Assembly: GCA_003487665.1 (NCBI GenBank)
Contig: DNFA01000039.1
Span: 6,657-19,301 of the forward strand
Length of the DNA: 12,645 bases
Origin: Oscillibacter sp.
GTDB taxonomy: Bacteria > Bacillota > Clostridia > Oscillospirales > Oscillospiraceae
Reading direction: 5' to 3'
A program made the translations under genes and the position numbers. Below the pieces are notes generated by a model. That model made no database searches. It was not told the origin of the DNA and saw only the letters and a program-made list of their open reading frames with translations. The stretch's first letter is position 1. Each line of letters starts with the position of its first letter. Shown here one piece after another: positions 6,628-12,645 of this stretch.

Positions 6628-6653
6628 GTAGGGGGCGATGCCCACATCGCCCC
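6628..6653 (+). repeat. Hairpin repeat beginning GTAGGGG
   Basis: GGGGCGATG/CATCGCCCC (6632-6640 with 6645-6653), 9-bp stem with a CCCA loop, preceded by GTAGGGG (6628-6634). It is the inverted partner of the unit at 6481-6506. Confidence 0.75.
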
Positions 6654-6664
6654 GCCATGCCTGT

Positions 6665-6703
6665 GCGGTATCCCTTCGGGCGGGCAGGGTCGTCCGCGCC
6701 GCA
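6665..6703. repeat. Dispersed hairpin repeat, degenerate copy B
   Basis: The core at 6677-6700 matches 20 of 24 bases of 3331-3354, in the same orientation, and the flanking GCGGTATCCC resembles GCGGTCATCC upstream of copy A. The stem is degraded here compared with the perfect stem of copy A, suggesting an older copy. Confidence 0.65.
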
Positions 6704-6712
6704 CAACAAGCA

Positions 6713-6741
6713 AAAAAAGACCGGCGAAGCCGGTCTTTTTT
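6713..6741 (-). terminator. Strong intrinsic terminator of the PucR-type regulator gene
   Basis: A perfect 13-bp stem (6713-6725 with 6729-6741) with a 3-nt loop. On the minus strand it is a GACCGGC/GCCGGTC hairpin followed by seven T, 22 nt beyond the gene's stop. The plus strand also has a T-run, so it could act in both directions. Confidence 0.92.
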
Positions 6742-6763
6742 ATATGCAGTTATTTGTATGCAG

Positions 6764-7858
6764 TTACGCCTCGATGCCGCGGCTGGTCAGGTACTTCTTG
6801 ACCATCAGGGCGACCTTGAAGGTGATGGCGTCATCGAACTCGCGGAGGTCAAGGCCGGTGAGCTTCTTGATCTTTTCCAGTCGGTAGACCAGCGTGTTGC
6901 GGTGGACGAACAGCTTGCGCGCCGTCTCGGACACGTTCAGGTTATTCTCGAAGAACTTGTAGATGGTGAACAGCGTCTCCTGATCCAGCGCGTCGATGGG
7001 GTTCTTTTTGAACACCTCCTGCAGGAACATCTCGCACAGGGTGGTGGGCAGCTGGTAGATCAGGCGGCCGATGCCCAGATTCTCGTAGTTGATGACGTAG
7101 CGCTCGGTGTCGAACACCTTGCCCACCTCGATGGCGATCTGGGCTTCCTTGTAGCTCTTGGCCAGATCACGCAGATGAAGCGCCAGCGTGCCGATGCCCA
7201 CGAACACGCGGCTCTCGCCGTCCTCGCGGAGGGCGACCTCGATGCGGGAGGCCACGGCCTCCATATCCTTGGCGGTGGCGTTCTCGTCCATCTGGTGGAT
7301 CAGCGCCACGTCATGCTCGCCCACGCTGAGGACGAAGTCGTTCTGCCGGTCGGGGAACAGCGCCTGCACCACGTCCACGGGGACGCTGTCCAGCCGGTCG
7401 TCCATGGGACGGATGACGAACACGCCGCGGGCGACCTCGGCGTCCACATGCAGCTCCTTGGCGCGCATGTAGATGTCGGAGATGAGGATGTTGTCGGAGA
7501 TGATATTCTTGATGAAGGAGCCCTTGTCGTGCTTCTCCTCGTAGTAGCTCTTGGCTGCATTCAGGGCAACGGCGGCCATGGCGCAGACGGTACGGCTCAT
7601 GCTGTCGTCGCCGGTGGCGAACACGGCGTAGTCAAAGCTGCTGCTCCAGCTGGGCAGCGCCTTGAAATACTTGCCCTCCAGCGCAACGCAGGAACCATCG
7701 GCGGCGATGATAGGCTCCACATACTTGCCCCACTTCTTGCCGATAGCCGTCAGCTCACTGCAGGCGATGACGGTACCCTCGGCGTCGATAACGCCGATCG
7801 TGCGGTCAGTCGTCTCCTTGAATTGAAGTACAGAGTTCTGAAAGATCCTGCCGGACAT
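6764..7858 (-). CDS. PucR/CdaR-family transcriptional regulator
   Basis: Predicted DNA-binding regulator of the PucR/CdaR (sugar-diacid or purine regulator-like) group, 364 residues. The C-terminal part (about 295-355) is the family helix-turn-helix, with FFENNLNVSETARKLFVHRN (303-322), then TLVYRLEKIKKLTGLDLREF. The middle (about 140-260) fits the degenerate GGDEF-like CdaR region (GVFVIRPMD, VFVGIGTLALHLRDLAKSYKEAQIAI). The N-terminus (about 18-105) looks like a small sensor domain (TIGVIDAEGTVIACSE). The start MSGRIFQNSV is set by AGGAGG 7 nt upstream; an in-frame ATG 14 codons earlier lacks this. It is monocistronic, with its own promoter and terminator. No metabolic operon that it might control lies nearby, so the ligand and regulon are unknown; in some Gram-positives such regulators respond to general nutrient state. 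Confidence 0.88.
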   Translation of the reverse strand: MSGRIFQNSVLQFKETTDRTIGVIDAEGTVIACSELTAIGKKWGKYVEPIIAADGSCVALEGKYFKALPSWSSSFDYAVFATGDDSMSRTVCAMAAVALNAAKSYYEEKHDKGSFIKNIISDNILISDIYMRAKELHVDAEVARGVFVIRPMDDRLDSVPVDVVQALFPDRQNDFVLSVGEHDVALIHQMDENATAKDMEAVASRIEVALREDGESRVFVGIGTLALHLRDLAKSYKEAQIAIEVGKVFDTERYVINYENLGIGRLIYQLPTTLCEMFLQEVFKKNPIDALDQETLFTIYKFFENNLNVSETARKLFVHRNTLVYRLEKIKKLTGLDLREFDDAITFKVALMVKKYLTSRGIEA

Positions 7859-7920
7859 AACGTAATCCTCCTGCGAAACCCGCGTCGGTACTTTGTGCAA
7901 TCTGCTCAGTTGTTGCTCCT

Positions 7921-7949
7921 ATTATATCGTCATAATCACGATTTTGCAA
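7921..7949 (-). promoter_or_regulatory. Sigma-A promoter for the PucR-type regulator
   Basis: On the minus strand, TTGCAA (7944-7949), a 17-nt spacer and TATAAT (7921-7926). Upstream A- and T-tracts (7951-7976) resemble an UP element. The expected start near 7914 gives a leader of about 55 nt. Confidence 0.9.
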
Positions 7950-7967
7950 GCGTTTTTTTATCTTTTA

Positions 7968-7994
7968 CACAAAAAACTTGTCGTGTTTTTTGTG
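7968..7994. other. A/T-rich inverted repeat between rsuA and the regulator promoter
   Basis: CACAAAAAAC (7968-7977) and GTTTTTTGTG (7985-7994) form a perfect 10-bp palindromic stem around a 7-nt loop. It lies 15 nt after the rsuA stop and 18 nt upstream of the regulator's -35. No T-tract follows on the minus strand, so it is at best a poor rsuA terminator. It could equally be an operator for the regulator. Confidence 0.55.
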
Positions 7995-8009
7995 GTTATG
8001 TCAAATAAA

Positions 8010-8726
8010 TCACATGGCACATACGCGGTACAGCGCCGAGATCTCCTCATCGGTCAGCAGGCGGTATGCGCCGGGCGGCAGGTCGTCCGGCAGCGTGAGC
8101 GGCCCCATGGACAGGCGCTTCAGATACAGCACCGGCGCACCGCAGGCGGCCAGCATCCGCTTGACCTGATGGAATTTGCCCTCCCGCAGGGTGACGATGC
8201 AGGTGCGGGGCTGGGGCAGCAGCTCCAGGCCGGCGGGCAGGCACACAAGGCCGTCGGGCAGAGTCATGCCGGCGGCGAAGGCGGACACGTCCGCCGGGGA
8301 CAGGTCACCGTCCACGCGGGCAAGGTAGCGCTTGTCCACATGGCAGCGGGGGCTGAGGAGCCGGTGGGTCAGCTCGCCGTCGTTGGTCAGCAGCAGCAGA
8401 CCCTCGGTGTCCTTGTCCAGCCGTCCCACCGGCGCCAGATCGATGCGGCGCAGCTCCGGCGGGAGAAGCTCCAGCACCGTGGGCTGGCGGCGATCCTCGG
8501 TGGCGGTCAGCACCCCGGCGGGCTTGTGCAGCAGGACGTAGGTGTACCGGCGGAGGGTCAGAGGCTGGCCGCAGACGGTGAAGGCAGCGGAAGCCGGGTC
8601 GTACTTCTCCTCGGCGGAGGCGGCGGGGACGCCGTTGACCAGCACCTGCCCCTGCCGCACCAGCTGCTTGACCTCCCGGCGCGACCAGCGGCCTGTGGCG
8701 GCCAAGAGCTTATCCAGACGTTCCAT
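8010..8726 (-). CDS. rsuA: RsuA-family pseudouridine synthase (16S rRNA)
   Basis: Isomerises a uridine to pseudouridine, by family most likely U516 of 16S rRNA (E. coli numbering) during small-subunit assembly. The 238 residues start with an S4 RNA-binding domain (about 1-47, MERLDKLLAATGRWSRREVKQLV). The RsuA/RluB/E/F catalytic core follows (about 60-230). Its HKPAGVLTATED stretch (67-78) and the catalytic motif GRLDKDTEGLLLLTNDG (101-117) include the nucleophile Asp104; KRYLARVDG (132-140) and EGKFHQVKRML also fit the family. The start follows GGGAGG. The neighbouring regulator downstream has its own promoter, so this gene may be transcribed alone. The RsuA assignment over RluB or RluF relies on length and the S4-plus-short-core layout; the target base is inferred. 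Confidence 0.9.
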   Translation of the reverse strand: MERLDKLLAATGRWSRREVKQLVRQGQVLVNGVPAASAEEKYDPASAAFTVCGQPLTLRRYTYVLLHKPAGVLTATEDRRQPTVLELLPPELRRIDLAPVGRLDKDTEGLLLLTNDGELTHRLLSPRCHVDKRYLARVDGDLSPADVSAFAAGMTLPDGLVCLPAGLELLPQPRTCIVTLREGKFHQVKRMLAACGAPVLYLKRLSMGPLTLPDDLPPGAYRLLTDEEISALYRVCAM

Positions 8727-8756
8727 GGCGTATCCTCCCTGCGGCGGTTTTTCTGT

Positions 8757-8785
8757 ATCATAGCATATTCCGGGCGGAATGGAAA
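8757..8785 (-). promoter_or_regulatory. Probable extended -10 promoter for rsuA
   Basis: On the minus strand, TGCTATGAT gives an extended -10 (TATGAT at 8757-8762, TG at 8764-8765). At 17-nt spacing the -35 is only TTTCCA (8780-8785). The site overlaps the leader of the divergent lipoprotein gene. I see no convincing plus-strand promoter for that gene in this 82-nt gap. Confidence 0.5.
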
Positions 8786-8808
8786 TAGGTAATGATGAGG
8801 TGATGAAA

Positions 8809-9267
8809 ATGATGGTATTTCAGGTGCGGCTTCCCCGGCGGCGAGCGGCAGCTATGGCGGCGGCGGTGGCCATGGTGGCGGCCGCGGCGGCGGTGCTGGC
8901 CGGATGCTTCAATGGCAAGGAAAAGCCCTTGACACTGGCGGACGACCCTGCAAGGGTTTCCTATTTACAGGAGTTGGGCTGGCAGGTGGAGAGCACGCCG
9001 GTGGAGACGCTGGATCTGCAGCTGCCCCAAGAGCTGGCGGAGACGTGGGGCGAGTACGCCGCCATGCAGACGGCGCAGGGTATGCCCTTCGCGGACTACG
9101 CCGGGCAGCCGGTGCGCCGGTACACCTACCGGGTGACCAACTATCCGGGAATGGAAAAGGGCGTGCAGGCCAATCTGTATCTGTGCGGCGATGTGCTCAT
9201 CGGCGGGGACATCGTGGCCACGGGCAAGGGCGGCTTCCAGCACGGGTTGGAGTATCCGGGGGTGTAA
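8809..9267 (+). CDS. DUF4830-like lipoprotein
   Basis: Small membrane-anchored lipoprotein of unknown function, 152 residues from the chosen start, and the only plus-strand gene in the window. The N-terminus has RLPRRR, a long Ala/Val/Met-rich hydrophobic segment and a lipobox LAGC, with the lipidated cysteine at residue 33. The exported part carries a pattern I associate with DUF4830: RVSYLQELGWQVE, a middle GEYAAMQTAQGMPFADYAGQPVRRYTYRVTNYPG, and a C-terminal LYLCGDVLIGGDIVATGKGGFQHGL. No catalytic residues are evident. I chose the ATG at 8809 because GAGGTGA ends 5 nt upstream. ATGs at 8779, 8803 and 8812 are alternatives; the first has no ribosome binding site and would put charged residues before the signal. 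It diverges from rsuA and converges on tuf. Confidence 0.82.
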   Translation: MMVFQVRLPRRRAAAMAAAVAMVAAAAAVLAGCFNGKEKPLTLADDPARVSYLQELGWQVESTPVETLDLQLPQELAETWGEYAAMQTAQGMPFADYAGQPVRRYTYRVTNYPGMEKGVQANLYLCGDVLIGGDIVATGKGGFQHGLEYPGV

Positions 9268-9328
9268 AAGTGAATACAGTCAGGCGTATTTCGACGCGAT
9301 TATACAATCAGTTGTCGGAATAGGCAGA

Positions 9329-9358
9329 AAAAGAGGAAGCCTTACGGCTTCCTCTTTT
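9329..9358. terminator. Bidirectional terminator between tuf and the lipoprotein gene
   Basis: A perfect 13-bp stem (9329-9341 with 9346-9358) with a TTAC loop. On the plus strand it ends in TTTTATT. On the minus strand the AGAGGAAGCC/GGCTTCCTCT hairpin ends in TTTTTCT. It lies 61 nt after the lipoprotein stop and 29 nt after the tuf stop, so it serves both convergent genes. Confidence 0.93.
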
Positions 9359-9387
9359 ATTCATTGCGCAGTCCCTGTGGGGTCAGA

Positions 9388-10590
9388 TTACTCGTCGATC
9401 TCGATGACGACGCCGGAACCCACGGTACGGCCACCCTCACGGATAGCGAAACGCAGACCGTTCTCGATAGCGATGGGGGTGATCAGCTCGACCTTCATGT
9501 CGACGTTATCGCCGGGCATGCACATCTCAGTGCCCTCGGGCAGGGTGATGACGCCGGTCACGTCGGTGGTACGGAAGTAGAACTGGGGACGATAGTTGTT
9601 GAAGAAGGGGGTGTGACGGCCGCCCTCGTCCTTGGTCAGAACGTAGACCTGGCCAACGAACTTGGTGTGGGGGTGAATGGAACCGGGCTTGGACAGAACC
9701 TGGCCGCGCTCGATCTCGGTCTTGGCAACGCCACGCAGCAGAGCACCGATGTTATCGCCGGCTTCAGCGTAGTCCAGCAGCTTGTGGAACATCTCGATAC
9801 CGGTAACGGTGGTCTCGCGCTTCTCATCGGACAGACCGACGATCTCGACCTTCTCGTTCAGGTTCAGCTTACCACGCTCCACACGGCCGGTAGCAACGGT
9901 ACCACGGCCGGAGATGGTGAACACGTCCTCGACGGGCATCAGGAAGGGCATATCCTCCTTGCGGTCGGGGGTGGGGATCCAGCTGTCAACAGCGTCCATC
10001 AGCTCCTTGATGCAGGCATACTCGGGAGCGTTGGGATCGGTGGACTCGGAAACCAGAGCGTTCAGAGCGGAACCACGGATGATGGGGGTCTCGTCGCCGG
10101 GGAAGCCGTAGAAGTCCAGCAGCTCGCGGACTTCCATCTCCACCAGCTCCAGCAGCTCCTCGTCGTCGACCTGGTCGCACTTGTTCAGGAAGACCAGCAC
10201 GGAGGGCACGTTCACCTGACGGGCCAGCAGCAGGTGCTCACGAGTCTGAGCCATGGGGCCGTCGGAGGCGGCGATGACCAGGATAGCGCCGTCCATCTGG
10301 GCAGCACCGGTGATCATGTTCTTGATATAGTCGGCGTGGCCCGGGCAGTCGACGTGCGCATAGTGACGCTTGGCGGTCTCATACTCCACGTGAGCGGTGT
10401 TGATGGTGATACCACGCTCGCGCTCCTCGGGAGCCTTATCGATGGAAGCGTAATCGGTGTACTCAGCACCGCCCTGCAAGGCCAGATACTTGGTGATAGC
10501 GGCGGTCAGGGTGGTCTTACCATGGTCGATGTGACCGATGGTGCCGATGTTAACGTGGGGCTTAGTTCTCTCAAATTTCTGCTTAGCCAT
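9388..10590 (-). CDS. tuf: Elongation factor Tu
   Basis: GTPase that delivers aminoacyl-tRNA to the ribosomal A site. The 400-residue product is full length. It has G1 GHIDHGKT (19-26; Ile21 where Val is more usual), the switch I stretch ERGITINTAHVEY, G3 DCPGH (81-85, catalytic His85), G4 NKCD (136-139) and a G5 GSAL, followed by beta-barrel domains 2 and 3 and the end GRTVGSGVVIEIDE. Gln125 in the LLARQV stretch and the other conserved positions I checked by eye are intact. The start follows AAGGAGG. It lies 108 nt after fusA as the last gene of a str-type operon, but a good promoter in that gap should allow separate, higher expression. A strong bidirectional terminator follows. Confidence 0.98.
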   Translation of the reverse strand: MAKQKFERTKPHVNIGTIGHIDHGKTTLTAAITKYLALQGGAEYTDYASIDKAPEERERGITINTAHVEYETAKRHYAHVDCPGHADYIKNMITGAAQMDGAILVIAASDGPMAQTREHLLLARQVNVPSVLVFLNKCDQVDDEELLELVEMEVRELLDFYGFPGDETPIIRGSALNALVSESTDPNAPEYACIKELMDAVDSWIPTPDRKEDMPFLMPVEDVFTISGRGTVATGRVERGKLNLNEKVEIVGLSDEKRETTVTGIEMFHKLLDYAEAGDNIGALLRGVAKTEIERGQVLSKPGSIHPHTKFVGQVYVLTKDEGGRHTPFFNNYRPQFYFRTTDVTGVITLPEGTEMCMPGDNVDMKVELITPIAIENGLRFAIREGGRTVGSGVVIEIDE

Positions 10591-10629
10591 TTGAAAAAAT
10601 CCTCCTTAACAGTTTTGTATCGTGTGTGG

Positions 10630-10654
10630 GGCAGCGTTACGTTCTAACACTGCC
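10630..10654 (-). promoter_or_regulatory. Inverted repeat at the 5' end of the tuf transcript
   Basis: GGCAG-c-GTTA (10630-10639) pairs with TAAC-a-CTGCC (10645-10654): nine pairs with one internal mismatch and a 5-nt loop. It directly abuts the -10 box and spans the expected transcription start near 10648. It may be an operator or a stabilising 5' stem-loop. Confidence 0.5.
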
Positions 10655-10683
10655 ATTTTACAGTATTTGCGTAGGAAAATCAA
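10655..10683 (-). promoter_or_regulatory. Internal sigma-A promoter for tuf
   Basis: On the minus strand, TTGATT (10678-10683), a 17-nt spacer and TAAAAT (10655-10660) form a plausible promoter between the fusA stop and tuf. The expected leader is about 58 nt. No terminator is seen between fusA and tuf, so read-through from the upstream str promoter should also occur. Confidence 0.72.
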
Positions 10684-10698
10684 TCGTAAATTACGGTT

Positions 10699-12645
10699 TT
10701 AGAAATTTTCCTTGCCGGTACGCTTGGCGATGAGCTTCTCCTGCAGACCCTTGGGCAGCTCGATATAGTGGCTGGGCTCCATGGTGTACTGACCGCGACC
10801 CTGTGTGCGGGAGCGCAGGTCGGTGGCATAACCGAACATTTCGGCCAGAGGCACGAAAGCGTCGATCTGCTGGGCGCCGGAGCGCATCTCGTAGCCCTGG
10901 ATCTGACCGCGGCGCGCGTTCAAATCGCCGATCACGTCGCCCATGTACTCGTCGGGGACGATGACACAGACCTTCATGATGGGCTCCAGCAGCGTGGGAT
11001 CGGCCTTGCGCATGGCCTCCTTGAAGGCCATGGAGCCGGCGATCTTGAACGCCATTTCGGAGGAGTCCACCTCGTGATAGGAACCGTCGAACAGGGTGAC
11101 CTTCACATCCACCACGGGGTAACCGGCCACGGTGCCGGACAGCATCGCGCCCTGGATACCGGCGTCGATAGCGGGGATATACTCCTTGGGGATGGCGCCG
11201 CCCACCACGGCGTTGACAAACTCATAGCCCTTACCGGACTCGTTGGGTTCCACGTGGATCTTCACATGACCGTACTGACCCTTACCGCCGGACTGACGGG
11301 CGTACTTGGTATCCTGATCCACCGCCTTGCGGATCGTCTCCTTGTAGGCCACCTGAGGTGCGCCCACATTGGCCTCCACCTTGAACTCGCGGAGCAGACG
11401 ATCGACGATGATCTCCAGATGCAGCTCGCCCATACCGGCGATGATGGTCTGACCCGTCTCCTCGTCGGTGTAGGTGCGGAAGGTGGGATCCTCCTCAGCC
11501 AGCTTCGCCAGAGCGACGCTCATCTTCTCCTGACCGGCCTTGGTCTTGGGCTCGATGGCCACGCGGATGACCGGCTCCGGGAACTCCATGGACTCCAGAA
11601 TGATGGGATTCTTCTCATCACACAGGGTGTCGCCGGTGGTGGTGTTCTTCAGACCCACCACGGCGGCGATGTCGCCGGAGTAGACGGACTCGATATCCTC
11701 ACGGTGGTTGGCGTGCATCTGAAGGATGCGCCCCATGCGCTCGCGCTTGCCCTTGGTGGCATTGAGCACGGAGGAACCGGTGGTCAGCGTGCCGGAGTAG
11801 ACACGGAAGAAGCTGAGACGACCCACATAGGGATCGGTCATGATCTTGAACGCCAGCGCTGCGAAGGGCTCGTCATCGGAGGACTTGCGCTCCTCTTCCT
11901 CGTCGGTCTTGGGGTTGACACCCTTGATGGCGGGGACATCGGTGGGAGCGGGCATGTAGTCCACGATGGCGTCCAGCAGCTTCTGCACGCCCTTGTTGCG
12001 ATAGCTGGAGCCGCAGACCACGGGCACCATCTCCACGGCACAGGTGGCCTGGCGGATGGCGGCACGGATCTTGGCGGTGGGGATCTCCTTCCCCTCCAGA
12101 TACAGCTCCATGATCTCATCATCGAACATGGAGACTGCGTCCAGCAGCTTTTCGCGGTACTCGTTGGCAAGGTCGACCATATCCTCGGGGATAGGCTCCA
12201 CGCGCATATCCTTGCCCAACTGATCGTAATAGATATCGGCATCCATCTCCACCAGATCGATGATACCCTTGAAGGTATCCTCTTTTCCGATGGGCAGCTG
12301 GATGGGGACGGCGTTGGCCTTCAGGCGATCGTGCACCATGTCGAGAACATGGTAGAAGTCCGCGCCGGTGATGTCCATCTTATTGACGTAGATCATCCGG
12401 GGGACGTGATAGTGATCCGCCTGACGCCAGACAGTCTCGGACTGAGGCTCCACGCCGCCCTTGGCACACATGACGGTGACGGAGCCGTCCAGCACGCGCA
12501 GAGAACGTTCCACCTCCACAGTGAAGTCCACATGACCCGGTGTGTCAATGATGTTGATACGCGTCTGGGGGAACTGATCCTTGGAGCCCTTCCAGTAGCA
12601 GGTGGTAGCGGCGGAGGTGATGGTGATACCACGCTCCTGCTCCTG
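10699..12645 (-). CDS. fusA: Elongation factor G (5' end cut by the window)
   Basis: GTPase that drives ribosomal translocation and, with ribosome recycling factor, subunit splitting. The reading frame is open to the window edge: 648 residues are visible, beginning QEQERGITITSAATTC (switch I/G2). Compared with the usual 690-705 residues, roughly the first 55-60, including the P-loop, lie outside. Visible motifs are G3 DTPGH, just after INII, and G4 NKMD in YVNKMDITGAD. Domain II has YVGRLSFFRVYSG, domain III has MGELHLEI, domain IV has GGKGQYGHVKI, and domain V has EYMGDVIGDLNARRGQI; the end is LIAKRTGKENF. An internal GTG at 12531 is the Val of GHVDF, not a start. It is upstream of tuf in the standard str order; rpsL and rpsG would be expected beyond the right edge. 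Confidence 0.98.
   Translation of the reverse strand, partial: QEQERGITITSAATTCYWKGSKDQFPQTRINIIDTPGHVDFTVEVERSLRVLDGSVTVMCAKGGVEPQSETVWRQADHYHVPRMIYVNKMDITGADFYHVLDMVHDRLKANAVPIQLPIGKEDTFKGIIDLVEMDADIYYDQLGKDMRVEPIPEDMVDLANEYREKLLDAVSMFDDEIMELYLEGKEIPTAKIRAAIRQATCAVEMVPVVCGSSYRNKGVQKLLDAIVDYMPAPTDVPAIKGVNPKTDEEEERKSSDDEPFAALAFKIMTDPYVGRLSFFRVYSGTLTTGSSVLNATKGKRERMGRILQMHANHREDIESVYSGDIAAVVGLKNTTTGDTLCDEKNPIILESMEFPEPVIRVAIEPKTKAGQEKMSVALAKLAEEDPTFRTYTDEETGQTIIAGMGELHLEIIVDRLLREFKVEANVGAPQVAYKETIRKAVDQDTKYARQSGGKGQYGHVKIHVEPNESGKGYEFVNAVVGGAIPKEYIPAIDAGIQGAMLSGTVAGYPVVDVKVTLFDGSYHEVDSSEMAFKIAGSMAFKEAMRKADPTLLEPIMKVCVIVPDEYMGDVIGDLNARRGQIQGYEMRSGAQQIDAFVPLAEMFGYATDLRSRTQGRGQYTMEPSHYIELPKGLQEKLIAKRTGKENF

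Noticed and set aside
6404..6741. Possible CRISPR array in the hairpin-rich gap
   Set aside because: The units differ in sequence, orientation and spacing; there are no regular repeats with unique spacers and no cas genes.
6487..6801. Short plus-strand open frame across the hairpin repeats
   Set aside because: It is made of repeat units and terminator sequence, with no ribosome binding site.
6638..8008. Plus-strand open frame of over 450 codons opposite the PucR-type regulator
   Set aside because: Antisense shadow; it runs through the repeat block and terminator, and its product is low-complexity.
9364..10647. Plus-strand open frame of over 420 codons opposite tuf
   Set aside because: Antisense to EF-Tu; a shadow of highly biased codon use in an abundant protein gene.
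12393..12531. Apparent fusA start at GTG 12531
   Set aside because: This Val is in the conserved GHVDF of the G3 region, and the frame continues upstream to the window edge with EF-G sequence.

Overview
The window looks like a chromosomal housekeeping segment from a GC-rich Gram-positive of class Clostridia, probably an Oscillospiraceae-type gut organism. This placement is inference. It rests on GC-rich coding with AT-rich consensus sigma-A promoters, strong AGGAGG-type ribosome binding sites, FtsEX next to a coiled-coil peptidoglycan hydrolase, a DUF4830-type lipoprotein, and hairpin repeats ending in CCCCTAC. Nearly every gene is on the minus strand, so the transcriptional order runs from high to low coordinates.

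Right end (9388-12645): fusA (EF-G, 5' end cut by the window) followed by tuf (EF-Tu), the distal half of a str operon. The 108-nt gap holds a good promoter for tuf with an inverted repeat at the expected transcription start. A strong bidirectional terminator separates tuf from the only plus-strand gene, a small DUF4830-like lipoprotein. That gene diverges from rsuA, a 16S rRNA pseudouridine synthase.

Middle (6226-7949): a PucR/CdaR-type regulator with its own promoter and terminator, then about 450 bp without a gene. That stretch is packed with consecutive hairpins, including inverted and dispersed copies of a repeat, followed by the ftsE promoter.

Left half (1-6225): a compact ftsE-ftsX-M23 peptidase operon, in which the ABC-type complex would gate a secreted, catalytically intact cell-wall hydrolase. 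Next come a second copy of the dispersed repeat, an unrecognised 233-residue gene, and a greA-lysS operon driven by a near-perfect sigma-A promoter that lies inside the 3' end of the unrecognised gene. LysS carries an appended C-terminal Trbp111/MetRS-type tRNA-binding domain. The window ends with a terminator.

I found no CRISPR array, transposase, phage gene, tRNA/rRNA gene, toxin-antitoxin pair or clearly new defence system. The observations most worth following up are the LysRS fusion, the FtsEX-coupled intact M23 hydrolase, the hairpin-dense repeat block at 6404-6741 and the unknown 233-residue protein.
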